Below, piece by piece: positions 7,467 to 16,534 of a stretch of DNA of 64,000 nt. This DNA is from Billgrantia desiderata. Lineage in GTDB: Bacteria > Pseudomonadota > Gammaproteobacteria > Pseudomonadales > Halomonadaceae. The first letter of the stretch is position 1. Each line of letters starts with the position of its first letter. The notes under the pieces were generated by a model. It saw only the letters and a program-made list of their open reading frames with translations, did no database searches and had not been told where the DNA came from. The position numbers were made by a program, and so were the translations under genes. The DNA lies in NCBI GenBank assembly GCA_011742915.1, contig JAAQTN010000002.1:154616-218615 (forward strand), written 5' to 3'.

Positions 7467-8573
7467 TTACTGTGAGATACGCTCCATGAGTTCGTTCTGC
7501 ACACACGGTGTAAGCGCGCTGCCTGCCAACTCTTGAACCTGCACATCCTCCAGCCACTCCTGATCGAGCCCACGTTGCCAATCTCCGGCGGTGCGCTGCC
7601 CTGCCTTTCCGGTCAATGCATCGAGGGGATGACAAGTTCCCGTTTCCAGGGCAGCGAGCATGGGGCCGAACAGTGCGGAAAGCGCCAGCTCAGGCAGGGA
7701 GCGGCGTAGCTTCTGATAGATGCGCAGTCCTTCGGGGTCGAGATCGCCCCAGTAAGTGGGGCTGGGCAGGCGCAGCAAATCAGCCAGGGTGACACCGGCC
7801 GTTCCTTGACCGACCAGCCGTACCCGATCCCCACTCTCCAAAGCGTTGGCTAGAGAGAGGCCATAGCCGAACGTGCAGATCAAGGCCAGGCGCTCGCCAC
7901 ACCCCACGCGGCAGGCCTGACTGAAACTCTGCGCGTTCTCGATCAGCAGGAGTCCCTTGGGCTGCTCGGGCACGCTGGCCAGCAGCCAGGTCTCGGCAGC
8001 CTGGAAGCTGTCCGGCTCGATACCGAACGAGCGCACCAGCTCGGTGGGCAGAGTCTCGAGCAGTTTGCTGCTTCCCAGCAGGTAGCGCGCGCTGGCTACG
8101 TAGGGGCTTAGCTGGTAGGCACCCGGCAGGTCGTTGGCCAGCCGTCTGAGGCCTTCGGCCAGGGCCAGTTGGTCCTCAGTGCTCCAGCTACCGAGCGGCC
8201 CTTCCTGTGCCCTCCGCCACGCCGAGTGCTGCCTAGGTTCCAATGCCAGCCGTGGGTCCAATGCAGGAGAAACCGACATCAGGGCCTCCCTACGCGCAGC
8301 CGCCAACTCGATTTTCACCGGCAGCTTCGCGCGAGGCGAGAGCAGGACACCCGCCGGAAGAGCGATGAACTCAGCGCGCCCCAACTCCTCCAGTACCTGC
8401 CAGGCATGCAGTTCCGTCTCACAGATGCCCTTCTGTTGGAGCATCTGGATCAAGGTAAATGAGCGCCACCCTTTACCTTTTCCGCCGCGTGAGTAGGCGC
8501 GCTGCCACTCTCCTTCGAGCCAGGCCAGGGCAGCCCTGGCCGCCTCGTTGAGCATCAGAGTGGCATCGCGCAT
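7467..8573 (-). CDS. jetD: JetD/MksG-like Toprim nuclease subunit of a Wadjet system
   Basis: A protein of 368 residues. The C-terminal half is a DUF2220-type Toprim fold: the Glu strand (GLLLIENAQSF, about residue 215) and the Asp-x-Asp strand (TYWGDLDPEGLRIYQKL, about residues 278-294). In Wadjet systems JetD cuts circular plasmid DNA after the JetABC SMC complex has extruded it. The N-terminal half is helical with winged-helix-like stretches and would contact JetA or DNA. It starts 3 bp after the jetC stop, so it is fourth in the operon. The C-terminus ends without extra domains. I recognise it from the motifs plus operon context; sequence similarity to classic JetD is modest. Confidence 0.85.
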   Translation of the reverse strand: MRDATLMLNEAARAALAWLEGEWQRAYSRGGKGKGWRSFTLIQMLQQKGICETELHAWQVLEELGRAEFIALPAGVLLSPRAKLPVKIELAAARREALMSVSPALDPRLALEPRQHSAWRRAQEGPLGSWSTEDQLALAEGLRRLANDLPGAYQLSPYVASARYLLGSSKLLETLPTELVRSFGIEPDSFQAAETWLLASVPEQPKGLLLIENAQSFSQACRVGCGERLALICTFGYGLSLANALESGDRVRLVGQGTAGVTLADLLRLPSPTYWGDLDPEGLRIYQKLRRSLPELALSALFGPMLAALETGTCHPLDALTGKAGQRTAGDWQRGLDQEWLEDVQVQELAGSALTPCVQNELMERISQ

Positions 8574-8576
8574 CGC

Positions 8577-11500
8577 TTACTCCTGGGTCGCCGGCTCGCT
8601 GACGTGGATACCGAACAGGCTGGCCTCGCCGACGCTGCGGCCCAGCGATTCCGGCGCGGCGATGCGGCCGTCGCGCACCATCACGTGGCCGCCCTGCCCC
8701 TGAGCGCCGCCGATCACGCTGCCCACCAGGTAGGTGGGGAAGATGTCGGGGTCGTTCTCGTAGTTGGGGTTGTGGATCAGGCCGATCATCTGGAAGCGTC
8801 CGCGGGTATTGCGCAGCGACTCCAGCGAGTCCTGGATCAGGCGGCGGTGCGAGAGCTTGGAGAACAGGCCGTCGAGAAGGATCACGCTCTCGCGGCTGGT
8901 ACGCGCGCGGCGGCGGTGGTGCCCCGGCAGTTCGCGCAGCTCGCGCTCGATGGCGAACTCGGAGAGCTTGACCAGCCACATCAGCGACACCGCCTCGCGC
9001 TGGCCCTCCGACATCTCCTCGTTGAGCGAGAATAGCCGCCCGTGAGGACGAATGGCGTCATGCTTGAGGCGGATCGCTACGTCGTGGAACAGCCCGCGGT
9101 AGATGCGCCGGCGGATCTGGCGCAGCAGGTCATCGTCGCGCCGGCGCGCCTCGCCGTCGACCATGCCGCCGTCGCGCTCGGCGCGGCGACGCATGGCGGC
9201 CTGGTGCTCGTCGATGTCGGCCAGCAGCGTGGCAATCAGCTCGCGCAGCTGGTCGGGGCCGATCAGCGAGGCCTTGACCTCGAAGAAGGCACCGCCCTCG
9301 CCGCTGCTCTTGGCCACGCGCTTGAGGATGTCGAGGTTGCCGGCGGCGTCCGAGATGATCGAGCTGAGGCGCTCCACCAGGGTGCCTTCGATCTGCTCGC
9401 GGGAAGCGTGCAGCCGTTCGACCCGTATCTTGTGGTCGTCGAGCTGGCCGGCGAGCTGATCATGGAGACGCGAAAGGTCGTCCAGCGCCTCGGCGCTGGC
9501 CTGGTTCGAGCTGGAATGACTCAGCCCGGCCAGGCGAGCGCGCTCGGTGTCGCTGAACATGCGGCTGTGGGCCGCTTCCGCCAGGGCCTCGGCCAGCTTG
9601 CGCTCGGCGCCCTCGACCTGGCGCGCCTGGCGCTCGCGGTTGCGCGCCTGCTCGCCCAGGTTGAGTTCCCCGAGGGCATCGACCAGGGTCTGCTGACAGG
9701 CCTCCAGCGCTTCGATGTCGAGTTCGCCCTGCCCCTCGCTACCGGTCATGTCGTGCCAGGCGTCGAGGGCGGCGTTGCGCGCCGCGTGCTCGTCCGCCTC
9801 CCCGGGCCAGCGGCTGGCCTCGGCGAGATCGACCAGTGCCGCCAGGCGCCGCGGCCACCCCTCGGGCAGGTCACGCAGCACCCGCAGCCACTCCACCGCC
9901 AGTTGATCGATGCAGGCCAGTGCCCGGCGCTGCTCGGCCAGGCGCGCTTCCAAGGCGTCGCGCTCTTCCCCACGGGCCTTGCGCGTCTCGCGCAGTTCAC
10001 CCAGCTCGCGCCGCACCCGGGCGATTTCGCGCTCGAGCTTCTGGCTGCCACCGGCGGCATCGCGCACCTCCAGATAGGCGCGAATGCGGGTGAAGTCGAA
10101 GTCGGCACGGCGGGTCGCCCGGGCCTGAGCGGCTTCCAGCTCCTCCTGCACCTCGGCGGCAGTGACCATGAAGTCGACGCCACCCTCGGCTTCGAAACGC
10201 GCCAAGGCGCGCAGGCGGTCGCGCTCGCTGTCGCTGAAGATGCCGCGCAGCTGGGCCTCGGTCTCTTCGACCTGACGCTTGAGCGTCTCGCGCTGCTCCT
10301 CGGCGGCGGCCAGGCGCACGCTTGCCTCACTCAGGTGCCGCTCGAGTTCGGCGAGGCGCGCCTCCAGCGCCTGCAGCCGCTCGACGCCGCCGGCGTCGCT
10401 GAACTGCTCGGCGGCAAGCCAGGTCTGGCCGTGGGCCTCCAGCTCGCGGGCCGCCGCTTCGCGCCGCGGTGCGAGTTCGGTCAGCGCCGTCTCGGCTTCG
10501 AGCCGCGCCTCCGCGGCCTCCTGCTGGGCGAACTCGCCGCCCTCTTGCAGGTAGCGCTGGTAGTCGTCGATACAGGCGAGCGCGACATCGGTCAGCCGCG
10601 GCGCCAGCGCCGCCTCGCGCTCGGCCAATGCCGCCTGCCGCTCGGCCAGGGCCTCCAGGGCCACCTCGACCTGGGCCTCGTCGGCCTCGCGGGCGCGCAG
10701 TGCCAGAGCGAAGGTTTCACCATGGGGATCGAGCCGCTCGCACTCCACGGCCAGCGCCTTTTGCCGCTCACGGTCGGCGGTCAGCCGCTTCTCGGTGGCC
10801 TCGCGCAGCGCTTCCAGATAGCTCGGGTCCAGCGCGGCCTTCACCGCCAGGGTCTCGACGCCGGCCACTGCGCCCAAAGGCGGTTCGCCACGGCTCAGCA
10901 GGCCGGTCAGCGCCTCGGCCTCGAACACCGGCACCGCCAGGCCCGCCTCGATCAGCGTGGCAGCGGCTGCCTCGGCCGCCTCGCGCCCGGCCACCACCGG
11001 GGCGAACAGCACCCCGGCGGCCTGCACCAGCCACTCGCGGCGCTGCTCGGGGGTATGGGTCTCGACGTTGAGCACCGCATGCAGCGGCTGCCAGGCGATG
11101 CCGACTTCGTCCAGTTGGCGGTGGGCCTCGGCCTCCACCACGCGCCGCTCCAGCGGATCGCCGGAGAGACTCTCCAGGTAGCGCTCTCGGGCGGCGATGT
11201 CGGCTTCCAGCGTCTCCGCTTCGCGCAGCAGCCGCGGGTAGCGGCGGCGGGCGTCGGTCAGCCACTTCTCCGGGGCCAGCTCGCTGCGCTCGGCGAAGTC
11301 GAGCCGCGCCCGGTGCAGCGTGCGCAGGTGGTTCTCTTCGTCGAGCAGCCGCTTGCGCTCGTCGCCCAGTTCGCGCTCCCGCTCGCGCAGGCGTGAGCGC
11401 AGGTGCACCGGCTCGTCATCGCCATGCAGCTCAGCGTAACGACGGGCGGCCTCGGCCAGCGGTGCCAGCCGGGCCAGGGTACGCTCGGCCTCCTGACGGC

Positions 11501-13505
11501 GCTGCTCGGCCTCGCGACAGTTCGATTCCAGCTCGGCCAGCGCGGTCTTGCGCCGCGTCCAGAAGCCGCTCACCTCTTCACCCGGCCAGCCCTCGACGAA
11601 GGCGCGCCAGGGCGCCTGGCCGCGGGCCAGCAGGCCCTGCTCGCCGGTCAGGCGCTCCCGCTCTCCGTTGAGCCGCTCACGCTCGGCCCGGGCGGTCTCG
11701 AAGGCGCCGAGCGCCTCGTCGCGGCGCCGGGTCAGCTCGTCGAGGGACTCGGCCAGCTCGGCCTCGCGCTCCAGCTTCTCCTCGAGCCGCTCGGCCGGTG
11801 CGGTACCCGGGCACTCGCGGCGGTAGGCATCGTGCCAGGCGGCGATCTGCTTGAGCTCGCCGACGCGGCCCAGGTGCGCGTTGAGAGCACGGCGAGCGTC
11901 GGCGGCCTCGGCCTTGGCCGCCTCGGCGCTGGCTTCGGGGGTTTCCAGCTCGGCCTCGCTAAACAGCCCCTCGGCCAGCGCCTGGGTGTAGAAGCTCTGG
12001 TTGTCGACGAAGTCGCGCTGCTGGGACTCCAGCCGCTCGCGCTCGTGCTCCAGGTCGTCGCGGCGCTCGTCCAGTTCGGCGAGTTCACGGGTCAGCTCCT
12101 CGAGATAGACTCCGTCGCCGATCACCTCCTCGCGGAAGCGGTTGCCATCGGCGGCCTCGAAGGCGTCGGCGCCCTCGTCCAACGCGCTCAGGGCGCGGTC
12201 GCGGGCCGTGTCGTCGGCCAGGGCGTGGCTTTCGGCCAGCCACTCACGGGCAGCCTTGAAGCTGACGTGGCCGACGTCGCGGTTGAGCGGCCACTCGGCC
12301 TGGGGCAGGTGAATCAGCCGGCGGTGCACGTCGACCCGGGCGCCGCGCTCGGAGAGCGCCTGGCGCACGGCCCGTTCGGAAAGGCCGGAAAGCGTCGCCA
12401 GCAGCGAGGTGGAGACCCGCGGGCGCGAGGTATCGCCGGCGATCCAGGCGAAGCCATCCAGCGGAGCGGCCCCGCGCGCTTCGGCGTCATCCTCGGCGTC
12501 ATTCTCGGCAGCGGCCCGGGGCAGCCCGGGTAGGCCGAGCAGCGCTTGGCCGCCCAGCAAGGCTTCGCTGGCAGCCAGGCCCTGATCCAGCTCCATCAGG
12601 CGAGTGCGGGCGTCGCGCAGCGACTCGCCCTGCTCGCGCAGCTCGGCCAGGCGCACCACCTTGTCGCTGGCGCGGCGCTGGTCGCTCTCGGCTTCCTCCA
12701 GGCGATGGCGCAGCTCGGTGATGTTGGTGCCGGAGTTGAGGATCACCTCCTCGATCAGCTCCTCGCTCTCGTCGGTCTCCCCGCGGGTGGCGCCGGAGAG
12801 GATCTCGGGGGCCAGCACCTCGAAGAAGAACGCCTGGTCGGCCTTCTCGCCGGCGCGGGGCTTGATGGCGTTGAAGATCTGGCTCTTGTCGGCGCCGCCC
12901 TCCTTCTGGAAGGCGGCGAGCTGGGCCAGTTCGCGACGGGAGACGTGGGCGCCCACCGCCTCGAGCCACTCCTCGCGGTTGTGGGTCAGGCGCACGTTAC
13001 GCTCGGCCATGGCCGCCTTGACGTCGCGGTTGGCGTAGAGCGCCAGCTTGCCGTCGAGGGTCTGGTGGTGCACCGGCACGTCTTCGAGACGCCCGGCATA
13101 GTGGTAGAAGGAAAGCCCGCTGCCGTCGCTGTAGCCGTAGAAACCGAACACGAAGGTTTCGCCGGCCACCTCCTCACCCGCCGCAGCGAGCATGTCGTCC
13201 TGGCGCTCGAGCCCGCTGCGCGACCGGAACTCCACCCGCAGGTGGCTCCAGCTACGCGCCGTGCCGCCCACCGCCGAGGGCGAGCACTTGCGCCGGGTGC
13301 GCGAGAGCAGCGTGCGGTCCCGCGACAGCAGGCCGATCAGCGCCTCGGAGAGCGTGGTCTTGCCGAAGCCGTTCTCCATGCTGATGGCGCTCGATTGGCC
13401 GCGCAGGTCGAGCAGCAGGTGACGCATCTTGGCGTCCCAGGGCGAGGCCACGTCGCCGTGCTTGTTGAGCAGGTTGGCGACCTCGATGCGGTTGATCACG
13501 CTCAT
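8577..13505 (-). CDS. jetC: JetC/MksB-like SMC ATPase of a Wadjet system
   Basis: A large SMC protein of 1642 residues. The N-terminal head has Walker A (ENGFGKTT, residues 44-51). Long Glu/Arg/Ala-rich coiled coil fills about residues 260-1380 with a mid-protein non-coiled hinge-like part near 780-900. The C-terminal head has a signature-like motif MSEGQ (1498-1502) and a Walker B strand VILLDGLF (1541-1548). This is longer than MukB (about 1490) and much longer than MksB as usually described. The Walker B Asp is followed by Gly (codon at 8868-8870) instead of the usual catalytic Glu. The ATG overlaps the jetB stop (ATGA). SMC action: ATP-driven loop extrusion that senses small circular DNA. 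Confidence 0.9.
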   Translation of the reverse strand: MSVINRIEVANLLNKHGDVASPWDAKMRHLLLDLRGQSSAISMENGFGKTTLSEALIGLLSRDRTLLSRTRRKCSPSAVGGTARSWSHLRVEFRSRSGLERQDDMLAAAGEEVAGETFVFGFYGYSDGSGLSFYHYAGRLEDVPVHHQTLDGKLALYANRDVKAAMAERNVRLTHNREEWLEAVGAHVSRRELAQLAAFQKEGGADKSQIFNAIKPRAGEKADQAFFFEVLAPEILSGATRGETDESEELIEEVILNSGTNITELRHRLEEAESDQRRASDKVVRLAELREQGESLRDARTRLMELDQGLAASEALLGGQALLGLPGLPRAAAENDAEDDAEARGAAPLDGFAWIAGDTSRPRVSTSLLATLSGLSERAVRQALSERGARVDVHRRLIHLPQAEWPLNRDVGHVSFKAAREWLAESHALADDTARDRALSALDEGADAFEAADGNRFREEVIGDGVYLEELTRELAELDERRDDLEHERERLESQQRDFVDNQSFYTQALAEGLFSEAELETPEASAEAAKAEAADARRALNAHLGRVGELKQIAAWHDAYRRECPGTAPAERLEEKLEREAELAESLDELTRRRDEALGAFETARAERERLNGERERLTGEQGLLARGQAPWRAFVEGWPGEEVSGFWTRRKTALAELESNCREAEQRRQEAERTLARLAPLAEAARRYAELHGDDEPVHLRSRLRERERELGDERKRLLDEENHLRTLHRARLDFAERSELAPEKWLTDARRRYPRLLREAETLEADIAARERYLESLSGDPLERRVVEAEAHRQLDEVGIAWQPLHAVLNVETHTPEQRREWLVQAAGVLFAPVVAGREAAEAAAATLIEAGLAVPVFEAEALTGLLSRGEPPLGAVAGVETLAVKAALDPSYLEALREATEKRLTADRERQKALAVECERLDPHGETFALALRAREADEAQVEVALEALAERQAALAEREAALAPRLTDVALACIDDYQRYLQEGGEFAQQEAAEARLEAETALTELAPRREAAARELEAHGQTWLAAEQFSDAGGVERLQALEARLAELERHLSEASVRLAAAEEQRETLKRQVEETEAQLRGIFSDSERDRLRALARFEAEGGVDFMVTAAEVQEELEAAQARATRRADFDFTRIRAYLEVRDAAGGSQKLEREIARVRRELGELRETRKARGEERDALEARLAEQRRALACIDQLAVEWLRVLRDLPEGWPRRLAALVDLAEASRWPGEADEHAARNAALDAWHDMTGSEGQGELDIEALEACQQTLVDALGELNLGEQARNRERQARQVEGAERKLAEALAEAAHSRMFSDTERARLAGLSHSSSNQASAEALDDLSRLHDQLAGQLDDHKIRVERLHASREQIEGTLVERLSSIISDAAGNLDILKRVAKSSGEGGAFFEVKASLIGPDQLRELIATLLADIDEHQAAMRRRAERDGGMVDGEARRRDDDLLRQIRRRIYRGLFHDVAIRLKHDAIRPHGRLFSLNEEMSEGQREAVSLMWLVKLSEFAIERELRELPGHHRRRARTSRESVILLDGLFSKLSHRRLIQDSLESLRNTRGRFQMIGLIHNPNYENDPDIFPTYLVGSVIGGAQGQGGHVMVRDGRIAAPESLGRSVGEASLFGIHVSEPATQE

Positions 13506-14341
13506 GCCTGGGTCTCCTCGTGCTCGTCGATGTCGGCCTCGTACGCGTCTTCATCCCGATAGCGGCCCTGGGCACGCCCCTGAGCCAGCGCCTGCAGGTG
13601 GCCGAGCTGGTGGATGCCGATCTGCTCGCTCTCCAGCGCGCCCAGCAGGGTCTGCTGCCACACCTCGCCGACGCTCTCCTCGGCGCCGGCACTCGCTTCG
13701 GCGTCGCGCAGGCCTTCGAGCAGCCCGGCGCGCACCTGCAGGTCGATGAAGGCACGCACCCGGCGGCTGATGTCCTCGCCGCGCTCCTCCAGCAGCACGC
13801 GGCTGCTCTCCGGCGCCTCCTCGCCCAGGCTACGCAGCGTCTCCAGCTGGTCGCGCATCAGCTCGACCAGCTCGGCTCCGGCGAAGGTGGCCTCCTGGTA
13901 GCGGCTGACGTCGGAGAGCGCGCGGTTGTAACGGGTGTAGAGCAGCGTGTGCATCAGCAGCCACAGCTGCAGGTACCACTGGGCCAGCTCGGCGCGGCTC
14001 TCCTGGCGCAGCTTGAGCGCCTCGAACACCGGCTCGCGGGTGTAGAGCGGCGGCTGCTCCAGCTCCGGGTCGGGCAGCAGCGCGTAGTAGCGCGAACCGG
14101 GCGCGATGCCGGGGTAGTCGCCGGACTCGAAGGCCTTGAGCCTCAGCCCCTGCCCGGCCAGAAAGTCGCGCAGCGCCTCGCGCTCGGCCTCGCTGGCGTC
14201 GTCGATCAACGCGCAGACGTCGCGCTCGGAGAGCTGGCCCTCGCGGGCGGCGCGGCGCTTGCGCCCGCCGCCCGGGGTGCGTTCGGCGCTGCGGTAGCGC
14301 AGCAGGTAGGCGACCACTTCGCCCATCTCGGTCATGTTCAT
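13502..14341 (-). CDS. jetB: JetB/MksE-like KITE subunit of a Wadjet system
   Basis: A protein of 279 residues without a signal peptide. It begins with a winged-helix-like region that includes a basic loop (GGGRKRRAAREGQLSERDVCALID) and continues with helices containing LYTREPVFEALKLRQESRAELAQWYLQLWLLMH. Size, helical content and position between the kleisin-like jetA and the SMC jetC fit the MukE/MksE/JetB (KITE) role: bridging kleisin and SMC heads. It overlaps both neighbours by 4 bp (ATGA each side), which shows translational coupling and fixed stoichiometry. The assignment rests mainly on context. Confidence 0.8.
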   Translation of the reverse strand: MNMTEMGEVVAYLLRYRSAERTPGGGRKRRAAREGQLSERDVCALIDDASEAEREALRDFLAGQGLRLKAFESGDYPGIAPGSRYYALLPDPELEQPPLYTREPVFEALKLRQESRAELAQWYLQLWLLMHTLLYTRYNRALSDVSRYQEATFAGAELVELMRDQLETLRSLGEEAPESSRVLLEERGEDISRRVRAFIDLQVRAGLLEGLRDAEASAGAEESVGEVWQQTLLGALESEQIGIHQLGHLQALAQGRAQGRYRDEDAYEADIDEHEETQA

Positions 14342-15807
14342 ACTGGCTCGTCCTGATCGATGCGCGATATGTCGTTAGGCGCGGCAGCGGGCGCCTGCAA
14401 GGAATGCGGTGCAGCTTCGGGCGCCTGAAAAAAGCCAAGAGAGGGGGTCACAGCCCCCTCGATGCGGCGGCCGTCGTCGAGTTCGAGCTCGAACGGCGTC
14501 GCGTCGATACCCACCGTCAGCCCCGAGGCCAGCAGTTCGGTATCGACGAAGGTGTTGAGCAGTTGGGCCAGGCAGTCGCCCTCCTCGAAGCGGTGCCAGC
14601 CCTCGGTCAGCGCCTCGGGCAGCGACAGCGGTGCGCGTCTGAGGCGCTGGCGCAGCGCCGGCCCGCGCGCTTCGAGGAAGCGTGCCAGCAGCGGGTCCTC
14701 GGGGGCGGCGTCGCGCGCCTCGTCGAACACCAGCGCCACCGGGCTGACGTCGGCGCGACGACTCTCGAGCAGCGGCACCAGCGGCGCCAAACGCGGGAAG
14801 GTGGCCTGCACGTGCAGCGGCATCATGCGCGCCACCACCGCATCGCGCAGCGCACCTGCGGGCGGCGCCTCGAGCAGCTGGCGCGCCATGTCCTGGAAGT
14901 CGATCACGCCCATGGCCTGGATGCGCCCCTCGGCGATGTCGGCAAGCAGCTCCGAGAGCCGCCGCGAGAGGTTCTCGATGGCGGTGAGCACGCGGCCGAT
15001 GGCGCCGGAGAGCACGCGCAGGTCCCAGTCGTCGGACTGCGCCTCGCGCCAGCTCTCGAAGCGCTCCATCAGGCGCGGCGTGGCGAGCTGGGCGCGGGCG
15101 TCGAGCAGGGTCTGCTGAATGTTGGTCAGGGCGTTGTGGTAGTGGCGCTCGTTGTCGAGCAGCGCGGAAAGCTTGCCCTCGCGAGTGGGGTTCTCGCGCA
15201 CCCGGCGCAGCTCCTGGGTCAGCGCGCGGATGGCCAGCAGGATCTGGTTGGTGATGTCGGGAATACGGGCGAAATCGCCCCGCGCCAGCGCCGCCAGCAC
15301 CTTGGCGGCGTCGTACTCGGAGTAGAGCAGGTCCTCGACCTGGCTGGCCAGGGTCACCGCCTGGCGGCCGCTCGGGGTGAGGCGCACCTGGCCGGTCTGG
15401 CCCTGCTTCTCGATCAGCGCGGTGCGCTTGGTGCTGCGCCGGCTGCGCTCCTCTGCCGTCGCGTCGTCGCCCGTCGTCGGCGATGACGATGGCTGACGAA
15501 AGTGGATCTCGCTGGGGGTGGAGAGCAGATTGATGACGAAGCTCAGGTCGTCGTGGGGCAGCCCCGGGTACACCTCGCGCAGGTGATTGAGGCAGCGGCT
15601 CTGCGAGACGAAGGCGCTGTTGGTGGCGAAATCCTCGTCGAGCAGATAGTCGAGCAGCAGGCAGCCGAGGTCGAGCCAGTAGCCGTCGCGCAGGCCGCGA
15701 CGCTGCTCCTGGCTCACCTGAACGAAGGGAGAGCCGGGCTCGTGGGCGGTGTCGTGCAGGTCGATCAGCCGCGTCGTGGCGATCAGCAGCTTGCTCCAGG
15801 CGGTCAT
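14338..15807 (-). CDS. jetA: JetA/MksF-like kleisin subunit of a Wadjet system
   Basis: A protein of 489 residues, the first gene of the jetABCD operon. The N-terminal 150 residues look like a winged-helix dimer domain (DGYWLDLGCLLLDYLLDEDFATNSAFVSQSR; LIEKQGQTGQVRLTPSGRQ). A helical middle (about 155-330) resembles MukF/MksF, and a C-terminal part (about 430-470, TPFELELDDGRRIEGAVTPSLGFF) would contact the SMC head. In Wadjet the kleisin closes the ring formed by two JetC molecules. A 96-bp gap with room for a promoter separates it from the DUF99 gene upstream on the same strand. Function is assigned from size, architecture and operon order. Confidence 0.8.
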   Translation of the reverse strand: MTAWSKLLIATTRLIDLHDTAHEPGSPFVQVSQEQRRGLRDGYWLDLGCLLLDYLLDEDFATNSAFVSQSRCLNHLREVYPGLPHDDLSFVINLLSTPSEIHFRQPSSSPTTGDDATAEERSRRSTKRTALIEKQGQTGQVRLTPSGRQAVTLASQVEDLLYSEYDAAKVLAALARGDFARIPDITNQILLAIRALTQELRRVRENPTREGKLSALLDNERHYHNALTNIQQTLLDARAQLATPRLMERFESWREAQSDDWDLRVLSGAIGRVLTAIENLSRRLSELLADIAEGRIQAMGVIDFQDMARQLLEAPPAGALRDAVVARMMPLHVQATFPRLAPLVPLLESRRADVSPVALVFDEARDAAPEDPLLARFLEARGPALRQRLRRAPLSLPEALTEGWHRFEEGDCLAQLLNTFVDTELLASGLTVGIDATPFELELDDGRRIEGAVTPSLGFFQAPEAAPHSLQAPAAAPNDISRIDQDEPV

Positions 15808-15903
15808 GGGGTCTTCCCTGCGGGCGAAGAAAAGAGGGGCATTATGCCAAGCTCGGCCCCTCGGGTCATGGCGCCAGTGGCCACAGTTTTACACGTTGCC
15901 TGC

Positions 15904-16479
15904 CTAGGTCCTGCCGCGGCTCTCTCCCGTGGTCACGCCGCCGCCGATCAGGTGCGCCACGCGCAGCGGTTCGAGCACGCTGCCATGGGGCGTAGTGGCA
16001 CGTATCGCCGCGACCGCCTCCTCTGCGCTCAACCCCACGCGCTGAACGTAGACGCCTGCCAGCGGCTCCATCTCCCCGAGACGCTCGACCAGCGCCCATT
16101 TGCGGGCACCGCCGGGAATGCGCTCGAGCAGGGCCCGGCGCATGGCACCCTGGCGCGGCGCCCGACGCGCCACCACCAGTACCGGCAGACCCAGCTCGGC
16201 GTGCAGGTGCGGCACGTCGATCACGTTGAAACCGGCCAAGGCAACGCCCTGCAGCATGATCAGTTGCAAGTGCGCAGCAAACCGCGAGTGGCCGACCAGA
16301 CGAATCAGTTCCCGTGTACTGTTGACGCCATCCCGGCGCACCCTGCCGGAAAGCACCCCTTCCAGGCGCAGCCCCGAGAACACCGTGCCGACAATGGCCA
16401 CGTCGCCGCGATGCCCGCGTGGGAACGGACAATCGTCGAAACCGACGATATGCGAGAATGTTCGCCCGGTGGTCGTCAT
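15904..16479 (-). CDS. DUF99 family protein (endonuclease V-like fold)
   Basis: A protein of 191 residues matching the DUF99 pattern along its whole length: IVGFDDCPFPRGHRGDVAIVGTVF, LEGVLSGRVRRDGVNSTREL, IMLQGVALAGFNVIDVPHLH, LPVLVVARR and EPLRVAHLIGGGV near the end. The family shares the RNase H-like fold of endonuclease V, but its role is not established. It is common in archaea and patchy in bacteria, so transfer is possible. I take the ATG at 16479 (MTTTGRTF); upstream ATG codons exist in frame. It lies directly upstream of jetA and divergent from the RecQ gene with 55 bp between. Confidence 0.85.
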   Translation of the reverse strand: MTTTGRTFSHIVGFDDCPFPRGHRGDVAIVGTVFSGLRLEGVLSGRVRRDGVNSTRELIRLVGHSRFAAHLQLIMLQGVALAGFNVIDVPHLHAELGLPVLVVARRAPRQGAMRRALLERIPGGARKWALVERLGEMEPLAGVYVQRVGLSAEEAVAAIRATTPHGSVLEPLRVAHLIGGGVTTGESRGRT

Positions 16480-16534
16480 GGCCTCCGCCTTTCGCATAAG
16501 CGCAACGCAAAACAACTGAGCAGGGAGTGCCCAC

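Noticed and set aside
9042-11396. A 784-residue open frame antisense to jetC, and further long frames across 11403-13562
   Set aside because: Long stop-free antisense frames follow from the GC-rich coiled-coil coding sequence. No motif, start context or ribosome site supports them.
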